Source: Bacteroidota bacterium (GTDB taxonomy: Bacteria > Bacteroidota > Ignavibacteria > Palsa-1295). Taken from it: a DNA stretch of 24,900 nt. The stretch spans positions 1 through 24,900 of the forward strand of contig JANYDV010000268.1 of assembly GCA_025363505.1 (NCBI GenBank). The letters run 5' to 3'. Positions 15,388-23,948 of this stretch are shown here, piece after piece (the first letter of the stretch is position 1; the number at the start of each line of letters is the position of its first letter). The notes beneath the pieces are model-generated. The model did not search any database and was not told the origin of the DNA. It saw only the letters and a list, made by a program, of their open reading frames with translations. Made by a program: the position numbers and the translations under genes.

Positions 15388-16643
15388 AGATGCTCTTTAC
15401 GATAGCATTCCGGCAATTGTTCGGCAGACGAAAACAAGTCTTTGCAACATTGATAGGAATTTCTGTTGGCACGATGGTGCTGATCGTTGCAATATCGTTG
15501 ATGGACGGACTCGCCAGCAACGTCAAACGGAAAATTCTTGATGTTCTTCCCCATATTTCTATCTCGCCCGAACGTCCGATTTCGGCAAGTAATGACACAT
15601 TGCTCATTGTCGATACCGCGACACATCTCGTACATCTGATTAAGAACACTGAGCGTGACGACCGTGAAGTCATCAAAGGTACTTCATTAATTTCTTCGTG
15701 GCTTAGTAATCGGAGTGGTGTCACCGCAATCTCGCCTTATTCTGCCAGTAATGTCATTGCTGTCTTCGGCACTCGCTCAATGCCTTTGTTAGTTCGTGGT
15801 GTCCATATTATCGAAGAAGCTAAAATTTCGAAACTGCACGAAAACATTACAAGTGGTTCGCTTGACTCGCTTACTATTTCGACAGACGGAATTGCTCTGG
15901 GGGCTATCGTGGCTCGCGATCTTACGGCTGTTGTCGGTGATCGGTTGACATTAGTGACTCCCGGTAGTCCGCCATTCCCTGTTCGGGTGGTGGCTATATA
16001 TAAGACCGGTGTAAATTTTCAGGATGCTAACGCCTACGTTTCCTTTTCGCAAGGTTCGAATATTCGACAGTTATCAGGCGATGAATCCGATGGGATAAGT
16101 ATTCAAATTGAGGATCCAATCGCAGCTCATAATCTTGCCGATCAATTACAACGACGGTATGGTTATAAAACGGATTCGTGGGATGTGCAATATGATAATC
16201 TGTTTTCCTTGTTTCAACGAATTCAGTCAATTATATACATTATTGTTTCATTTGTCGGCATTGTAGCAGGTTTTGGCGTTGCCAATGTGCTTATCACCAC
16301 CGTCTCAGAAAAAACGCGGGATATTGCTATTATGAAGTCGATGGGATTTCGACGTTATCAGATTTCGGTAATATTTTTATTACAAGGATTTTTTGTGGCA
16401 ATCATTGGCTGTATGATCGGCTGTGCGCTGGCGACAGCGGTCGTGTACGGATTAGGTCAGCTTCCGCTTCCGACCCCCAAAGAAGCCATCGTCTCTTCCG
16501 AACGATTATTGCTCGGAAAATCTCCGTGGTACTATGTGATTGTTACTTGTATTATGACGGTCATCTCTTTACTTGCCGGGATACTCCCTGCTCGGAGTGC
16601 TGCAAGACTGGTGCCAATCGAAATATTACGAGGCGAGCGATAA
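15384..16643 (+). CDS. FtsX/MacB-type ABC transporter permease (second of two)
   Basis: A 419-residue paralogue of the preceding permease with the same architecture: helix one (about 20-42, ATLIGISVGTMVLIVAISLM), a large periplasmic domain (about 45-275), and three helices in the FtsX domain (about 278-410). The coupling segment is KTRDIAIMKSMGFRRYQISVIF and the ending LPARSAARLVPIEILRGER. The shared N-terminal pattern (AFRQLFGRRKQVFATLIGIS against ALRQLSGRKRQTVLTILGIS) points to tandem duplication. Translation is coupled through the ATGA overlap at 15384-15387. No ATPase gene follows: the next gene is convergent, 8 bases away. Confidence 0.92.
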   Translation: MKMLFTIAFRQLFGRRKQVFATLIGISVGTMVLIVAISLMDGLASNVKRKILDVLPHISISPERPISASNDTLLIVDTATHLVHLIKNTERDDREVIKGTSLISSWLSNRSGVTAISPYSASNVIAVFGTRSMPLLVRGVHIIEEAKISKLHENITSGSLDSLTISTDGIALGAIVARDLTAVVGDRLTLVTPGSPPFPVRVVAIYKTGVNFQDANAYVSFSQGSNIRQLSGDESDGISIQIEDPIAAHNLADQLQRRYGYKTDSWDVQYDNLFSLFQRIQSIIYIIVSFVGIVAGFGVANVLITTVSEKTRDIAIMKSMGFRRYQISVIFLLQGFFVAIIGCMIGCALATAVVYGLGQLPLPTPKEAIVSSERLLLGKSPWYYVIVTCIMTVISLLAGILPARSAARLVPIEILRGER

Positions 16644-16651
16644 ATTTGCTC

Positions 16652-17629
16652 TTACCACCCCAAGAGCCAAGCAAATATCAATGGAGCAACGATTGTTGCA
16701 TCGCTCTCTACAATAAATTTTGGTGTGTCGATACTGAGTTTTCCCCAAGTGATCTTTTCGTTCGGAACAGCGCCCGAGTATGAGCCATAGGATGTAGTCG
16801 AGTCACTGATCTGACAGAAGTAACTCCAGAACGGAACATCGTGCCACTCAAGGTCTTGATACATCATCGGAACAACACAGATCGGGAAATCGCCGGCAAT
16901 ACCGCCGCCAATTTGGAAAAAGCCCACCCCTATACCGGAAGAATTTTTCCGATACCAATCAGCAAGCCAAACCATATATTCGATGCCGCTCTTCATAGTA
17001 GAAGCTTGGAGTTCGCCTTTGATACAATATGATGCAAAAATATTACCCATCGTCGAATCTTCCCAACCGGGGACGATGATCGGAATATTTTTCTCGGCAG
17101 CCGCAATCATCCATGAATGCTCAACCGGAATTTCATAATCCGATTTCATCACTTCTGAAAGCAGAAGTTTATACATATATTCGTGCGGAAAATACCGTTC
17201 GCCATTGTCTTGGGCGTCTTTCCACAATTTAAAAATATGTTTTTGGATCCGTCGGAAAGCTTCTTCTTCTGGGATACAAGTATCGGTGACACGATTATAT
17301 CCTTTTTCGAGGAGATCCCATTCATCTTTTGGAGAAAGATCGCGGTAATGCGGTACACGTTTGTAATGCGAGTGTGCCACGAGATTCATAATATCTTCTT
17401 CAAGATTTGCACCGGTGCAGCTGATAATTGCAATCTTGTCCTGACGGATCATCTCGGCAAGCGAAATACCAAGCTCGGCGGTACTCATCGCACCGGCAAG
17501 AGATACGAGCATCTTCCCGCCTTCGCTCAAATGGAGTTCATAGCCTTTTGCGGCATCAACTAAAGCGGCTGCGTTGAAATGGCGATAGTGGTGCTCAATA
17601 AAATTCGAGATCGGTCCGCGATTTGACAT
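16652..17629 (-). CDS. Deoxyhypusine synthase-like NAD-dependent enzyme
   Basis: A 325-residue member of the deoxyhypusine synthase (DHS) superfamily, which transfers the aminobutyl group of spermidine in eukaryotes and archaea. Visible family motifs are ISCTGANLEEDIMN (69-82, NAD-binding), PGWEDSTMGNIF and IGGGIAGDFPI. Lys297 in ITWGKLSID aligns with the catalytic lysine of human DHS (VSWGKI). The region equivalent to human KHHIAN, which carries catalytic His288, reads AGDFPI here, so that histidine is absent. Bacteria have no eIF5A, and bacterial DHS-like proteins have been linked to polyamine metabolism; which reaction applies here is open. The ATG at 17629 follows a TATATTTA box. No polyamine gene is adjacent. 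Confidence 0.88.
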   Translation of the reverse strand: MSNRGPISNFIEHHYRHFNAAALVDAAKGYELHLSEGGKMLVSLAGAMSTAELGISLAEMIRQDKIAIISCTGANLEEDIMNLVAHSHYKRVPHYRDLSPKDEWDLLEKGYNRVTDTCIPEEEAFRRIQKHIFKLWKDAQDNGERYFPHEYMYKLLLSEVMKSDYEIPVEHSWMIAAAEKNIPIIVPGWEDSTMGNIFASYCIKGELQASTMKSGIEYMVWLADWYRKNSSGIGVGFFQIGGGIAGDFPICVVPMMYQDLEWHDVPFWSYFCQISDSTTSYGSYSGAVPNEKITWGKLSIDTPKFIVESDATIVAPLIFAWLLGW

Positions 17630-17647
17630 GGGAATGAATTCGTTTGA

Positions 17648-17655
17648 TAAATATA
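17648..17655 (-). promoter_or_regulatory. Candidate -7 box for the DHS-like gene
   Basis: On the minus strand this reads TATATTTA, one mismatch (last base) from TAnnTTTG. It lies 18 bases before the ATG at 17629, which would leave a short leader. No clear TTTG is found at the -33 position. Confidence 0.3.
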
Positions 17656-17724
17656 GTCGCCAAACAACAATCGGTTGCTTGACTGCGTTCGATCAAGGGG
17701 AGAACCGATAGAAAACGCGATCTA

Positions 17725-18189
17725 TTAATTTTTCTTGAAGCGCTTAATGATGTCACTAATGAGCCCGACGCCTTTAATGACACCTGAAAGGACTCCGTTG
17801 GAAGTCGAGCGGACAAGACGTAGCGGTGTTTCGATCGTATCAACTACTTCACCTTTGAGGCGTTCGACATCTTCGAGCAAGCCGTGCGCAACATCAAGAG
17901 TTGTATCAACGACCCCGTAGATCCCTTCAATGCGCGGAGCGAGACCATCAGTCATTTCTGAAACACGTTGAGTAATATCAGCAATGTTTTCAATAACCGG
18001 AATCATCGTGTTACGAACACTTGCCACATCAGCACTTATTTGATCTATATCTTTCTTCACTTCATGAAGTACTACTTCGGAGTTTTGAAAGACTATGGTG
18101 ATTTTTTCAATTGATTTGGCTGCCTTCATTAAAAACCACGCTAAGGCGAGTAGCGCAATAGAGGCAGCGATATAGAGTACAACTTCCAT
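17725..18189 (-). CDS. DUF948 (YtxG-like) membrane-anchored coiled-coil protein
   Basis: A 154-residue protein with one N-terminal membrane helix (about 4-20, VLYIAASIALLALAWFL). A long amphipathic, heptad-rich region follows (about 25-115; SIEKITIVFQNSEVVLHEVKKDIDQISADV and onward) with few helix breakers. The tail (VLSGVIKGVGLISDIIKRFKKN) is hydrophobic, then basic. This is the DUF948 pattern; the Bacillus subtilis member YtxG lies beside YtxH in a general-stress operon. It follows the YtxH-like gene by 34 bases, so the pair is kept here. The function is unknown, probably envelope stress tolerance or membrane scaffolding. ATG at 18189. Confidence 0.83.
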   Translation of the reverse strand: MEVVLYIAASIALLALAWFLMKAAKSIEKITIVFQNSEVVLHEVKKDIDQISADVASVRNTMIPVIENIADITQRVSEMTDGLAPRIEGIYGVVDTTLDVAHGLLEDVERLKGEVVDTIETPLRLVRSTSNGVLSGVIKGVGLISDIIKRFKKN

Positions 18190-18223
18190 AATGTGTTACT
18201 GGATAAGGTTAAACAAATAATTC

Positions 18224-18553
18224 TCAATCAAAATGAATTCTCGAGCGAGCTTCAGAAATAATATGGTCCGCTTCGTCGATCAAGCTTTGTGCTTTTTCGT
18301 ACGCTTCGGTCATTACTTCGTCGGCGGAGTCCATTCCACTATCGAGGAGATCTTCGCCGGTTTTCTTTGCCTTTTTCATCAGCTCAGAAAATCGTCCTGA
18401 AAGATCATCAACAGTTGATGAGATATCTTCGCGAAGTTCTTCTCCGCGTTGGGGTGCATAGAGGAGTGCAAGCACGGCGCCAACAGAGCCGCCAATAATT
18501 GCACCAATGATGAAGGAAGAGACTGAATTGCCGGACTGGTTATTGTTTCCCAT
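18224..18553 (-). CDS. YtxH-domain protein
   Basis: A 109-residue protein. After a polar start (MGNNNQSGNS) comes a glycine-rich membrane helix (about 12-32, SFIIGAIIGGSVGAVLALLYAP), then the YtxH hallmark LYAPQRGEELREDI. The rest is an amphipathic, acidic/basic helix (about 45-105). YtxH-type proteins are small stress-associated envelope proteins of unknown biochemical role. It is the first gene of a two-gene operon with the DUF948 gene. A hairpin-forming sequence occupies most of the leader just before its ATG, which may affect expression. Confidence 0.85.
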   Translation of the reverse strand: MGNNNQSGNSVSSFIIGAIIGGSVGAVLALLYAPQRGEELREDISSTVDDLSGRFSELMKKAKKTGEDLLDSGMDSADEVMTEAYEKAQSLIDEADHIISEARSRIHFD

Positions 18554-18557
18554 AATG

Positions 18558-18600
18558 GTATATCATGTGTTATGCTGTTATAGTAACACAGACAATATAC
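18558..18600 (-). repeat. Imperfect stem-loop in the leader of the ytxH-like gene
   Basis: A perfect 7-bp inner stem, TGTGTTA (18566-18572) and TAACACA (18584-18590), surrounds an 11-base loop. It is extended by an outer stem, GTATAT (18558-18563) and ATATAC (18595-18600), with an asymmetric internal loop (2 and 4 bases). It ends 4 bases before the ytxH-like start codon on the minus strand and has no following U-tract, so it is not a terminator. It may be a translational or operator element. Confidence 0.5.
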
Positions 18601-18628
18601 TCATTTGTGCCTAAAATAAGAAGAAGTA

Positions 18629-21148
18629 CTAAATATGTAATTGTAAGTTAAGCATTATCACTCTTGATAACCCAAAATGAGTACCACCAAAAACAGATTC
18701 AAATTTATAAAGGTATTTAGTATCAAGAATATTCAGCACGGTAGCTGTTAGTTTTGCAGGTATTTTCAGGAGCGGCTCGAAGTTATAACCCGCACTCAGA
18801 TCAAAGGTAGCATGGGATGCTGTTGATTTATCAGGCGAACCCGGCTTTTCAGAAGACAGATTGAGCAAGTCAATGACATCATCACCATAGCCGCGTCTTT
18901 TGAGTTCAGCTCTTGATTGTGTTTCGTCGAGACCAACACCGTTTGAATCGGCAAGATCAAATGGAAGCCCCGAATCAAATCTTCCGCCGAGCGTGGCAAA
19001 TACACCCGAAGGATGAGCGTAATTCAAAGTGAATGATGCCGTCAAGACTTGATTATGCTCGGTCTGGAACATATCTTCGCCCTTAAATGGATGGGAATAA
19101 TTTTCACCTTCTTCGCCAAGTATCAAGCCTGCAGCAATAGGTGTGCTGCCATCGCTGGGAATTGCACCGCGAGAATCACAAGTCGCAAACGCCAGTCTCC
19201 CTGAAAAATTATTCCAATCATGAAGACGAATTTCTAACTCACCGCCTAAGACTTGCCCTTGCTTGATATTAACGGGAAAAATCACACCCGAAACGCCAAG
19301 CTCGACCTTTACAATAAAGTTATCAATAAACTTTCCATACGCGTTGAGATCAATATCAACATTGTTATTGAGCTTATATGAAGCACCAAGTTCAAGAACG
19401 TGTTCTTTTTCTGACATAACGTTTAGAGGCACCGCACCTTGTTCAGAACCAACAAGTGTTTTCGCCTCAGTAGAACTTGATACTAAAACATTTTCGAGCG
19501 GAGCCTGCATTATAATTCTATTATACGAGCCGCGAATCCACAAATCATCATTGACACGATACGCAGCAGAAAGTCTTGGGGAAATGCCCGACTCGGTTTC
19601 AAATAACTTAAACATATCATAACGTACGCCTGCATTGATGATCCAATCAGTGAAGGCGATTTGATCTTGTGCATAAACTGATAATCGAGAACCCGTCTTT
19701 GATTGGTTAACAACAAAAGCTTTAGCACCGGCGCGAGTAAGATCATAAGGTTGCAAGCGATCATCACCACCTGCAAAAGCAGGGTCAGATTTCATCCGAT
19801 TAGTTACAGCGAATGTGAAAAATTCCTGGAGTGGATATGATTCGCCACCTACACCAACTTTAATAGTATTCGGTGCATCCAACCAATGTGTGATTGCAGA
19901 ATATTCTACTTGTCCACCTGTTGCTTCATCAATACGATGAGCACCGATGAAAAAATCTTCGTTTTCAGTGACTGCTTTTAATGAATCGGCTGATGTGTTG
20001 ATCTGCATCAAACCACCACTGGTATTAGTGGCTTCGACGCGGCGTTTATAAGCGAGAAAACTTAATGCCGAAGAAGTATTCAAAGAAATATTCAATCGCC
20101 CTGCATACATATAATCAGAAAGGTCTTGACGCTGATCTTGGGCAGGTGTAACGATTTTACCATTTGCAATCCCAAAATTTGCCAGATTATTTGTGCCGAG
20201 TAAGACGAGGTCAATATCATCGGTAATTAAAAAATCTGCTTTCGCAAAATAATTATGCGTGTAGCCATCAGTATGATTTGGCGCGGAGCTATGTGTTGGG
20301 TCAAGGTAGCGCTCGGTTTCTGAACTTCCGTAAGAAGCAAACAACGCAATGCGCCCGCCGATATTCCCGCCGACAGAAAGTGAGCGGTCCATCGTACCAA
20401 AACTTCCGTAGGTCGCACTGCCATCAGCAAAGACAGGTGCATCGAAACCTGATCGTGTGTTAATATTAACAATGCCGCTTGTTGCTACACCGTACTCTGC
20501 ATTGAAGCCACCGCGTATTACTTCAGCCGATTGGATAATCCCAGCATTAAAAAGACTCGAATAAATTCTGGTTTGATTTGTTGTGATCGGAATGCCATCA
20601 ACAACATATTGCAATTGCGCATCTTCGCCTCGAATGTGCATTCTTCCGTCTTCATCAGGCACGACACCCGGTGTATTCAATAATATTGCTTCCATTTTTT
20701 TTGTAGCACTCATTGCCGGAAGCGCGGTGATAGTAGCAGCAGGGAAAATAGTTGAGACTGACGGTCTGCTAAGATCTACTGCTTGCGATTCGACGATCAC
20801 AGAATCCGATATCGCTTTCTGACCGAGAGTGATTTTCAGAGCCACGATCGAACTAATAGCTATTTTTTTGCGAGAGACAATCGCATCACCACCTTCAACA
20901 AGCCAAAGATCATACGATGCGAATGGTACATCATGAATGACCAACAATCCGTTTTGTGGTATCTTATATTCGCCGAAGCTCGCTCGAGTTTTTGCCTCAA
21001 AGACTCTAATACTGTACCCTTGAAAACCTTGTACATTTTCTATCGAGACAGTTACCTCGATTGTGCCGGAGGATTGCTGAGCTCTTGCAAGAGAAAAATT
21101 TGAACCAATAGCAAAAAATATAAAGAATAGTATACTGAGAGTTCTCAT
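18629..21148 (-). CDS. TonB-dependent outer-membrane receptor with carboxypeptidase-regulatory-like domain
   Basis: An 839-residue outer-membrane transporter. Signal peptide 1-23 (cut after ARA, before Gln). Residues about 27-110 form a beta-sandwich of the CarboxypepD_reg-like type seen at the front of SusC/RagA-class receptors. A short segment ISDSVIVES (113-121) resembles a TonB box. The plug domain (about 133-235) has GRMHIRGEDAQLQYVVDGIP, VIRGGFNAEYG and GIVNINTRSG. The rest (about 245-839) is a beta-barrel of alternating aromatic strands ending in LNLQLHI. It takes up a ligand too large or rare for porins; the ligand cannot be told from sequence. No SusD partner, TonB or siderophore gene is adjacent. 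The start is the ATG at 21148, which begins the signal peptide; the frame is open to 21187. Confidence 0.92.
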   Translation of the reverse strand: MRTLSILFFIFFAIGSNFSLARAQQSSGTIEVTVSIENVQGFQGYSIRVFEAKTRASFGEYKIPQNGLLVIHDVPFASYDLWLVEGGDAIVSRKKIAISSIVALKITLGQKAISDSVIVESQAVDLSRPSVSTIFPAATITALPAMSATKKMEAILLNTPGVVPDEDGRMHIRGEDAQLQYVVDGIPITTNQTRIYSSLFNAGIIQSAEVIRGGFNAEYGVATSGIVNINTRSGFDAPVFADGSATYGSFGTMDRSLSVGGNIGGRIALFASYGSSETERYLDPTHSSAPNHTDGYTHNYFAKADFLITDDIDLVLLGTNNLANFGIANGKIVTPAQDQRQDLSDYMYAGRLNISLNTSSALSFLAYKRRVEATNTSGGLMQINTSADSLKAVTENEDFFIGAHRIDEATGGQVEYSAITHWLDAPNTIKVGVGGESYPLQEFFTFAVTNRMKSDPAFAGGDDRLQPYDLTRAGAKAFVVNQSKTGSRLSVYAQDQIAFTDWIINAGVRYDMFKLFETESGISPRLSAAYRVNDDLWIRGSYNRIIMQAPLENVLVSSSTEAKTLVGSEQGAVPLNVMSEKEHVLELGASYKLNNNVDIDLNAYGKFIDNFIVKVELGVSGVIFPVNIKQGQVLGGELEIRLHDWNNFSGRLAFATCDSRGAIPSDGSTPIAAGLILGEEGENYSHPFKGEDMFQTEHNQVLTASFTLNYAHPSGVFATLGGRFDSGLPFDLADSNGVGLDETQSRAELKRRGYGDDVIDLLNLSSEKPGSPDKSTASHATFDLSAGYNFEPLLKIPAKLTATVLNILDTKYLYKFESVFGGTHFGLSRVIMLNLQLHI

Positions 21149-21221
21149 AGGTTGATGGTAGTAAAGCAGTACAACACTGAAAACCAAACAACTTTTGATG
21201 AGAATATGATGAGAAATGCTC

Positions 21222-23120
21222 TTAAAAATACCGTTCTTCCCAAAGCATTAAATTCAGAAGCGACCAAAGTTGTGCCCCGTTATTACGAACCCCATTTTCG
21301 TGTTCGCGCTGAAGCTGCTTGATATATTTCGAGTTGAGATAATTATTGGCAATCTTACTCGAAGCAAGATGCTCATCAAAAATCGGCTTCCACTCTTTTT
21401 TTAGCCATTCACCAACAGGTGCGGCAAAGCCTTGCTTCTTGCGATAGATGTGTTCATTTGGCAAAATACCTTCCGATGCTTTTTTCAGAATATGTTTGGG
21501 AATATTGTTCGGACCAAGTTTTATACTCGTTGGCATTCGGAACGCATACTCAACGATGCGATGATCGAGAAACGGCACACGCGCCTCGATACTCGGCATC
21601 ATCGAAACCTTATCAACGCGCATTAACAACATCTGTGGCAGACGCTGTTGAAATTCGAGATACATCATTCGTTGTGGATAATCAGCATTAGGATAACGCT
21701 CATCTATCTCGCGATGCCACTGCTCAGGAAAGCGGAAGGTTGAATGCTTCTCGCTTGAATAATTTCTGATCAGTTCGCTCTTATGTACTTCGGTAAATGC
21801 AACGGCTCCGCCCCAAAAAAATTCTTCATCAGCAGCATAACGTCGAACATATTCCCTCATCAACGGATGCTTCATAAACGGCTTCATTGCAAAGTATGCA
21901 AGTTTACGAACTGGGACAGGTACTGACTCTTTCCAAAAGCGTTTTCTGAAACGAAGATCGCGAATCATCCACGGATAGCCAAGAAATTCTTCATCCGAAC
22001 CTTCCCCGACCTGCACAACGATTGTGCCGCTGTCACGAGTTAACTTTGAAACAAAATATAATGGAATGCAGACCGGATCACCATTTGGTTCGTCTTCGTG
22101 AAATGCCAAATCAGAAAGCATTGCTTTGGCATCACTGGAATCGACTAATATTTCGTGATGATTTGTCTTAAATTTCTTTGCAATATCACGAGCATAACTC
22201 AGTTCATTATATTGTTCGAGATCTTTGAAGCCGACAGTGAACGTCTCGACTGGTCGATCCATCAACTCGCTCATTAATGCAACATTCAAGCTCGAATCAA
22301 TACCGCCGGAGAGGAATACGCCGAACGGAACATCGCTCATCATTCGATCTTTAATAGAACGACGAAGTAAAAATCTAAGATCTTCGATCGCTTTCGTTTC
22401 GGTAAGTGTATGATCTATTTCACCGGCATCGAGAAGTGACCACCACCGTTTTTTGATAATCTCGCCGTTACTGTTGATTCGAAGTGAATGTCCTGCTTCA
22501 AGTTTTTTAATGCCTTCGAACATCGTCTCAGGTGCAGGTGGCATCAGGAGTGAGAGGTAATGCGGAATGGCATCTTCATTCAGCGATTTTGTGATTGCCG
22601 GATGTTGCAATAATACTTTTATTTCGCTACCCCAAATGACGCGACCATTTAACGGAGCATAATACATCGGCTTGATACCGATTCGATCTCTGATGATAAA
22701 AACATCTTTTTTCTCTTCATCATAGATCGCGACAGCGAACATCCCGAGAAATTTCTTAAAACACTCCTCGCCCCATTCTTGATAAGCATAGAGTATTGTT
22801 TCGGTATCGGAGCGAGACTTATATTGATAGCCTTTGGCGATCAGTTCTTCGCGGACTTCGAGATGATTATAAATTTCTCCGTTAAAGGTAATCGTATATC
22901 TTCCATCTGGGCTTGTCATCGGTTGATGACCGGCAGGGGAAAGATCGACAATGGCAAGACGCCGAAATGTTAGCCCACAAGTATGATCACGCGAAATGAA
23001 CCAACCGGAATCATCGGGACCTCGATGATGCATTGCATCGGACATCCGTTCGAGCAGCTCTTGGCTGACGACCGGGTTTGAACGGTATCCGTAATCATAA
23101 ACTCCTGCTATTCCACACAT
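21222..23120 (-). CDS. asnB: Asparagine synthase, glutamine-hydrolysing (AsnB)
   Basis: Makes asparagine from aspartate, ATP and glutamine. The 632-residue protein has the class II glutaminase domain: MCGIAGVYDYG with Cys2 as nucleophile after Met removal, HHRGPDDSG (31-39), RLAIVDLSPAGHQPM and FNGEIYNH. The synthetase domain carries the pyrophosphate loop SGGIDSS (271-277), QVGEGSDEEFLGYP and IEARVPFLDHR. Length fits the bacterial long AsnB form. Related proteins with this architecture also act as amidotransferases in polysaccharide or peptide pathways, but no such cluster is present, so housekeeping asparagine synthesis is likely. The ATG at 23120 is fixed by MCGI. The gene follows the SIMPL gene by 74 bases, which contain nested inverted repeats. 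Confidence 0.94.
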   Translation of the reverse strand: MCGIAGVYDYGYRSNPVVSQELLERMSDAMHHRGPDDSGWFISRDHTCGLTFRRLAIVDLSPAGHQPMTSPDGRYTITFNGEIYNHLEVREELIAKGYQYKSRSDTETILYAYQEWGEECFKKFLGMFAVAIYDEEKKDVFIIRDRIGIKPMYYAPLNGRVIWGSEIKVLLQHPAITKSLNEDAIPHYLSLLMPPAPETMFEGIKKLEAGHSLRINSNGEIIKKRWWSLLDAGEIDHTLTETKAIEDLRFLLRRSIKDRMMSDVPFGVFLSGGIDSSLNVALMSELMDRPVETFTVGFKDLEQYNELSYARDIAKKFKTNHHEILVDSSDAKAMLSDLAFHEDEPNGDPVCIPLYFVSKLTRDSGTIVVQVGEGSDEEFLGYPWMIRDLRFRKRFWKESVPVPVRKLAYFAMKPFMKHPLMREYVRRYAADEEFFWGGAVAFTEVHKSELIRNYSSEKHSTFRFPEQWHREIDERYPNADYPQRMMYLEFQQRLPQMLLMRVDKVSMMPSIEARVPFLDHRIVEYAFRMPTSIKLGPNNIPKHILKKASEGILPNEHIYRKKQGFAAPVGEWLKKEWKPIFDEHLASSKIANNYLNSKYIKQLQREHENGVRNNGAQLWSLLNLMLWEERYF

Positions 23121-23187
23121 AGTTGCCTGTTAACAACGGGTTATGGTAACCTGTTACTGATTTTCTTCTGTGGTGTTTCGGCAACTA
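23120..23187 (-). repeat. Nested inverted repeats in the asnB leader
   Basis: Outer arms TAGTTGCC (23120-23127) and GGCAACTA (23180-23187) pair perfectly and include the first base-paired position of the asnB start codon. Inside, GGTTA (23139-23143) and TAACC (23147-23151) form a 3-base-loop hairpin, extended past one mismatch by AAC (23135-23137) and GTT (23153-23155). There is no U-tract. It could be a leader structure controlling asnB, or a protein-binding site. Confidence 0.45.
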
Positions 23188-23194
23188 GCCTTTG

Positions 23195-23926
23195 TTAATC
23201 AATTGCAAATTCGAGACGTGCGGTAATCGACGCTTTTTTATTCTTCGAGCTGGTGTTATAGGCGCCACCGTACGAGAACTCTTCATTGGAATTTTGTCCC
23301 GTTATTTGGAAGATACCCATCGCAGCATTACGAAGCCCGCCAAGACCACCCCCGGCATTCTTCGCAATTTTCTCTGCACGATTTCTGGCATCTGCAGCAG
23401 CAGCAGCAAGCATTTCGAGCTTAAGCTCCGCAAGTTTGGAGTAGTAGTATTGCGGCTCTTGGGAAGTAAATTCTATTCCCATATTCAACAACTCTGTCAC
23501 TTCTCGTGAAATTGTTTCGATTTTATCAACCTCTTTTGATTCGATCGTAACCGATTGTGTTAAGGTATAGCCATCAAATATCTGATTCGTTTGACGCCCG
23601 TCTTTATCATAATTATACTTAAAATCTTTATTTGAATAGACTGATGTAAAGACTATTTCTTTTGTATTAACACCTTTGGATGTAAGGTACTGACGAATGT
23701 TCTCTGCATCTTTTTTCAGCAGAGTGTACGCTTCTTGCACAGTCATTGAGTGATGCGAAAACGACCCGCTCCAGATCACATTGTCTGAAGCAAAATTCTT
23801 CTCGGCAAGACCGACGACACGAATCGTCTCTTTGGTCTCATGCGTCTTGCGCCACGTTCCGGCAAGGACAAGTGCTGCAAAAATGATTGCAATAGAAAAA
23901 ATCAGAGCGTTCAGCCAAGTTCTCAT
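23195..23926 (-). CDS. SIMPL (DUF541) domain protein
   Basis: A 243-residue envelope protein. One N-terminal hydrophobic segment (about 7-24, ALIFSIAIIFAALVLAGT) acts as anchor or uncleaved signal. The SIMPL/DUF541 domain (about 34-240) starts with IRVVGLAEKNFASDNVIWS and includes EAYTLLKKDAENIRQYLTSKGV, VTIESKEVDKIETISREVTELLNMGI, and the helix KLEMLAAAAADARNRAEKIAKNAGGGLGGLRNA typical of the family. Family members are periplasmic or outer-membrane proteins that can form large oligomers; the role is largely unknown, with some links to stress protection. ATG at 23926, with a TATATTTG box 23 bases upstream. A separate SIMPL-asnB functional link is not known. Confidence 0.89.
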   Translation of the reverse strand: MRTWLNALIFSIAIIFAALVLAGTWRKTHETKETIRVVGLAEKNFASDNVIWSGSFSHHSMTVQEAYTLLKKDAENIRQYLTSKGVNTKEIVFTSVYSNKDFKYNYDKDGRQTNQIFDGYTLTQSVTIESKEVDKIETISREVTELLNMGIEFTSQEPQYYYSKLAELKLEMLAAAAADARNRAEKIAKNAGGGLGGLRNAAMGIFQITGQNSNEEFSYGGAYNTSSKNKKASITARLEFAID

Positions 23927-23948
23927 ATATAGTAGATAGTTTGTAATT

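Noticed and set aside
16630..16652. GAGC/GCTC hairpin between the second permease and the DHS-like gene as a bidirectional terminator
   Set aside because: Only four base pairs, partly inside the coding end, without U-tracts.
17183..17563. A 126-codon plus-strand open frame opposite the DHS-like gene
   Set aside because: It is antisense to a conserved enzyme, with no domain and an improbable composition (many Phe, Cys and His residues), so it is a shadow frame.
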